Positions 61,289 through 64,000 of a DNA stretch of 64,000 nucleotides are shown here, one piece after another. The DNA comes from Acinetobacter sp. ANC 7912 (GTDB taxonomy: Bacteria > Pseudomonadota > Gammaproteobacteria > Pseudomonadales > Moraxellaceae). The translations under genes were made by a program, and so were the position numbers. The stretch is taken from contig NZ_CP156795.1 in NCBI RefSeq assembly GCF_039862785.1, forward strand, positions 2,356,001 to 2,420,000. The letters are read 5' to 3'. Within the stretch, counting starts at the first letter, position 1; each line of letters begins with the position of its first letter. The notes below the pieces were generated by a model. That model ran no database searches. It saw only the letters and a list, made by a program, of their open reading frames with translations, and was not told where the DNA came from.

Positions 61289-62902
61289 TTATTGGATCTC
61301 CACATTTTCAGCTGAAACGGCAGCTTGCTGCACAGCATCAGCTGCTTCTTGAACAGGAATGTAGCTATTTGCTAACCACGCCATGCTTGAGTTGGAAACG
61401 TCAAGGAAGCTTTGTGGGTATAGACCAAGCCATACTAGACCAAGCGCACAGATCAACAGGATCACTACTTCACGCGCATTCAAGTCTTTCAGCGGGTTGC
61501 TGTAGTGAGCTTTTTGCTCTTCGTTTGGTACACCAAACAGTGATTTGTGAATCAGGATCAGACCGTACAGACCAGCAAATACCAGGCTGATTGCGGCAAT
61601 GATCGTGAACACAGGGTATTTACCAAATGAACCCATCAAGATCAGGAATTCACCGATGAAGTTACCCAGACCAGGGATGCCAACCAGTGCTGCTACGAAG
61701 AACATCAGGAAGAATGCCAGGTATGGGAACTGACCACGCATACCACCCATCAGACGCATGTCACGCGTATGAACACGTTCGTACACCTGACCACACATGA
61801 TGAACAGTGCAGCAGAAGACAGACCGTGAGCCAGCATCATGATCATCAGACCTTGGTAAGTCAGTACGTTACCTGCATAAAGCGCAAGCAGGACAAAGCC
61901 CATGTGCGAAATAGAAGTGTACGCAAGCAGACGTTTCATGTCTGTTTGCTGGAATGCACACCATGCACCGTAGAAGATACCGACCAGACCCAGAATGATC
62001 GCGATGTCTGCAAACTGAGCAGAAGCCGCTGGGAAGAATGGCATTACGAAGCGTAGTAGACCGTACGCCGCTGTTTTAATCAGGATACCTGCAAGGTCAA
62101 CAGAACCCGCTGTAGGTGCCTGAGCGTGCGCATCTGGTAACCAGCCGTGTAATGGGAAAACTGGAAGTTTTACCGCAAAACCGATGAACATACATACCAT
62201 GAAGGCATACGCTAATGCTGGAACTTGCGTATCCAGTGTATTCGCAACACCCATCAAGAAGTTATAGTCAAAGCGGATTTCGCCAGACATTGAGTAACCA
62301 GCAATTACCAGACCCAAGATACCAATCAGCATCACCAGACCAGCAACCTGTGTATAAATAAAGAACTTGGTTGCTGCGTAAACGCGAGACTTACCAGAAG
62401 CACCTTTATGACCCCATAGTGCGATCAGGAAGTAGATTGGAACCAGCATCATCTCCCAGAAGAAGAAGAACAGGAACAGGTCAATCGCCAGGAATACGCC
62501 GATCACGCCACCCAAAGACCATAGAAGGTTCAGGTGGAAGAAACCCACGTTTTTCTGAATCTCACCCCATGAACAGCCCACTGCCAAAACACCAAGCAAT
62601 GCAGTCAAGCCGACCATCAGTAAAGATAAACCATCCACCGCTAAGTGAATGTTAATGCCCAGGGTTTGAATCCAAGGCAATTTAAACTCAGCAGCCCACG
62701 ATGGCGTGTTGCCGCCTAATTCATAAACATAAGTGCCGTTCTGCCAAAGAACCACGGTAAGAACCAGGGTCACCAGCATACCGACCAGTGCGATATAACG
62801 CGGTAAGTGTTGGTCGAGTTTATCGACCAACCAGCATACAAAACCTGCAATGAACGGAATGAGGATCAGAGCCGGCAAAATCATGTTATTTGGAGCTTCC
62901 AT
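61289..62902 (-). CDS. nuoM: NADH-quinone oxidoreductase subunit M
   Basis: A 537-residue antiporter-like subunit of complex I. Family signatures: 'VDGLSLLMVGLTALLG', 'FFFFWEMMLVPIYFLI' (essential Glu), 'LPVFPLHGWLPDAHAQAPT' and 'DMKRLLAYTSISHMGF'. Three bases separate its stop from nuoN, and one base separates its start from the nuoL stop, so translation is coupled in order L-M-N. Confidence 0.97.
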   Translation of the reverse strand: MEAPNNMILPALILIPFIAGFVCWLVDKLDQHLPRYIALVGMLVTLVLTVVLWQNGTYVYELGGNTPSWAAEFKLPWIQTLGINIHLAVDGLSLLMVGLTALLGVLAVGCSWGEIQKNVGFFHLNLLWSLGGVIGVFLAIDLFLFFFFWEMMLVPIYFLIALWGHKGASGKSRVYAATKFFIYTQVAGLVMLIGILGLVIAGYSMSGEIRFDYNFLMGVANTLDTQVPALAYAFMVCMFIGFAVKLPVFPLHGWLPDAHAQAPTAGSVDLAGILIKTAAYGLLRFVMPFFPAASAQFADIAIILGLVGIFYGAWCAFQQTDMKRLLAYTSISHMGFVLLALYAGNVLTYQGLMIMMLAHGLSSAALFIMCGQVYERVHTRDMRLMGGMRGQFPYLAFFLMFFVAALVGIPGLGNFIGEFLILMGSFGKYPVFTIIAAISLVFAGLYGLILIHKSLFGVPNEEQKAHYSNPLKDLNAREVVILLICALGLVWLGLYPQSFLDVSNSSMAWLANSYIPVQEAADAVQQAAVSAENVEIQ

Positions 62903-62903
62903 T

Positions 62904-64000
62904 TTATTTCCCCACTACCTGAATCACGAGCAAGATCATCAGTAGGACAATCGTACCGAGCCCCATACTTGATGCATATTCACGCAGTGAACCTGTTTGA
63001 CGTGAGCTGGTAAAGCTGTGACCGCCTTTCACAAGGGCTGGCAGTACAAGCCATAGACCGTCAATTGGATCACGACCGAACAATTTCGCGAAGAATAAAT
63101 AAGGCTTCACAAAGATGATGTCATACAGTGCATCGAAACCCAGTGCATTGCGACAGATGTTCGCAAGACCGGCACCTAAAGAAGTACGAGCAAAAGATTT
63201 CACAGCGTTGTAAGCAAAAGCAAACAGCACTACGCCAACTGCCAGACCTGCAAGCGCGATACCCACTGCAGTGTATTCTGCAGTATGCATGCCATGCTCA
63301 AGTGCTTCAGAGATTTCAAATGCAGGGATTTTCGCTGCATTCAGGATACTTTCTACAGGTGCTTTAAGCGCTGCACCGACGAAAGTAGAAAGAACTGCAA
63401 GAATCGCCAAAGGACCCCAGTAAGTCACACCCTTGATTTCGTGGTAAGGCGTATTTTCTTTACCGAAGAATACTACCCAGATCAGACGGAAGGTATAGAT
63501 TGAAGTCAGGAACGCACCGACAACACCAGTCCAGTACAGGCAGTTATACACTGCAACTTCCTGGCCTTGTGCCCAAACTGCACCAAGGATTGCATCTTTT
63601 GAGAAGAAGCCCACAGTGATGAATGGAATTGCAGCCAGCGCACCGCCACCAATCGCGAAACATGCGAACAGGAATTTGTTCTTGTAGAACAGACCGCCCA
63701 TCTTGAAGATGTTTTGTTCGTGATGGTAAGCCAGAATCACCGCACCAGAAGACAAGAATAATAATGCCTTGAAGAATGCGTGAGTCAGCATGTGGAACAG
63801 ACCCGCCTGGTAAGCTTCAGCACCCACAGCCATAAACATGTAGCCCAGCTGACTCATGGTTGAGTAAGCAAGAATACGTTTGATGTCGGTTTGTACCAGA
63901 GCCGCAAAACCAGCCACCAGCAATGTCACCGCACCAGTAATAGAGATGAACATCATCACTTCAGGTGCAAGTTCAAATACTGTGAACAGACGGCAGCACA
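62904..64000 (-). CDS. nuoL: NADH-quinone oxidoreductase subunit L, C-terminal part
   Basis: The frame runs off the right edge; about 365 C-terminal residues are present. 'VQTDIKRILAYSTMSQLGYMF' region (with TM8 Lys), 'HAFFKALLFLSSGAVILAYHHEQ', and 'FFSKDAILGAVW' are NuoL hallmarks. The C-terminal amphipathic HL helix and last transmembrane anchor of NuoL follow. The N-terminal start lies outside the window; it is clearly nuoL from the L-M-N order. Confidence 0.96.
   Translation of the reverse strand, partial: CCRLFTVFELAPEVMMFISITGAVTLLVAGFAALVQTDIKRILAYSTMSQLGYMFMAVGAEAYQAGLFHMLTHAFFKALLFLSSGAVILAYHHEQNIFKMGGLFYKNKFLFACFAIGGGALAAIPFITVGFFSKDAILGAVWAQGQEVAVYNCLYWTGVVGAFLTSIYTFRLIWVVFFGKENTPYHEIKGVTYWGPLAILAVLSTFVGAALKAPVESILNAAKIPAFEISEALEHGMHTAEYTAVGIALAGLAVGVVLFAFAYNAVKSFARTSLGAGLANICRNALGFDALYDIIFVKPYLFFAKLFGRDPIDGLWLVLPALVKGGHSFTSSRQTGSLREYASSMGLGTIVLLMILLVIQVVGK

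Noticed and set aside
1..64000. CRISPR array, integron or prophage
   Set aside because: No regularly spaced short repeats, integrase, attC-like sites or phage structural genes were seen.

Overview
The window looks like chromosome of a gammaproteobacterium, most likely Acinetobacter (Moraxellaceae). This is inferred from recognised protein families, moderate-to-low GC, the PilGHIJ-ChpA twitching cluster, a bare eat-eutB-eutC ethanolamine module and REP-like palindromes typical of intergenic DNA in this group. I cannot fix the species. Most of the window is ordinary core genome; the accessory parts are at about 22.3-28.7 kb, 38.0-42.7 kb and 55.6-58.9 kb.

Layout: the 3' end of a flavoprotein reductase, a YdcF-like membrane protein and a DUF2750 protein (0-1.7 kb); eight tRNA genes, four Val and four Asp, on the minus strand behind one strong promoter (1.8-2.7 kb); a YkuD-family L,D-peptidase with DUF454, DUF1853, an entericidin-like lipoprotein and dapE (3.1-6.5 kb); the chemosensory operon pilG-pilH-pilI-pilJ-chpA plus a CheW-like gene on the minus strand (15.2-6.6 kb); a DUF4124-like secreted protein, an RND efflux adaptor/permease pair and proS (15.5-22.3 kb).

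From 28.7 to 22.3 kb, minus strand, lie four consecutive genes for large exported proteins of unknown function. Each has a signal peptide followed at once by an 'LxxLxxxxLSxVxGQxG'-type motif (DUF6160-like). This is the best candidate in the window for an undescribed system. Next come dcd, a TAXI-type TRAP transporter operon, apbC/mrp, a hydrophilic helical protein, metG, an AT-rich orphan Mrr-like nuclease and a secreted metallo-beta-lactamase-fold protein.

At 40-42.6 kb an IS4-family element is inserted in a REP-like palindrome and is itself split by an IS3-family element; both insertions keep clean inverted repeats and target duplications. Further on are a LysE exporter, an ACC-deaminase/D-cysteine-desulfhydrase-like PLP enzyme, a YhiN-like flavoprotein, small membrane proteins around an MscS-like TM-repeat protein, the ethanolamine genes, and the divergent fpr/finR pair. 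A second, intact IS4-family element sits in the loop of the finR terminator. It is followed by three tandem cold-shock-domain genes, two of them fused to a membrane helix and an Excalibur calcium-binding domain. The window closes with upp and nuoN-nuoM-nuoL (complex I), nuoL running off the right edge.
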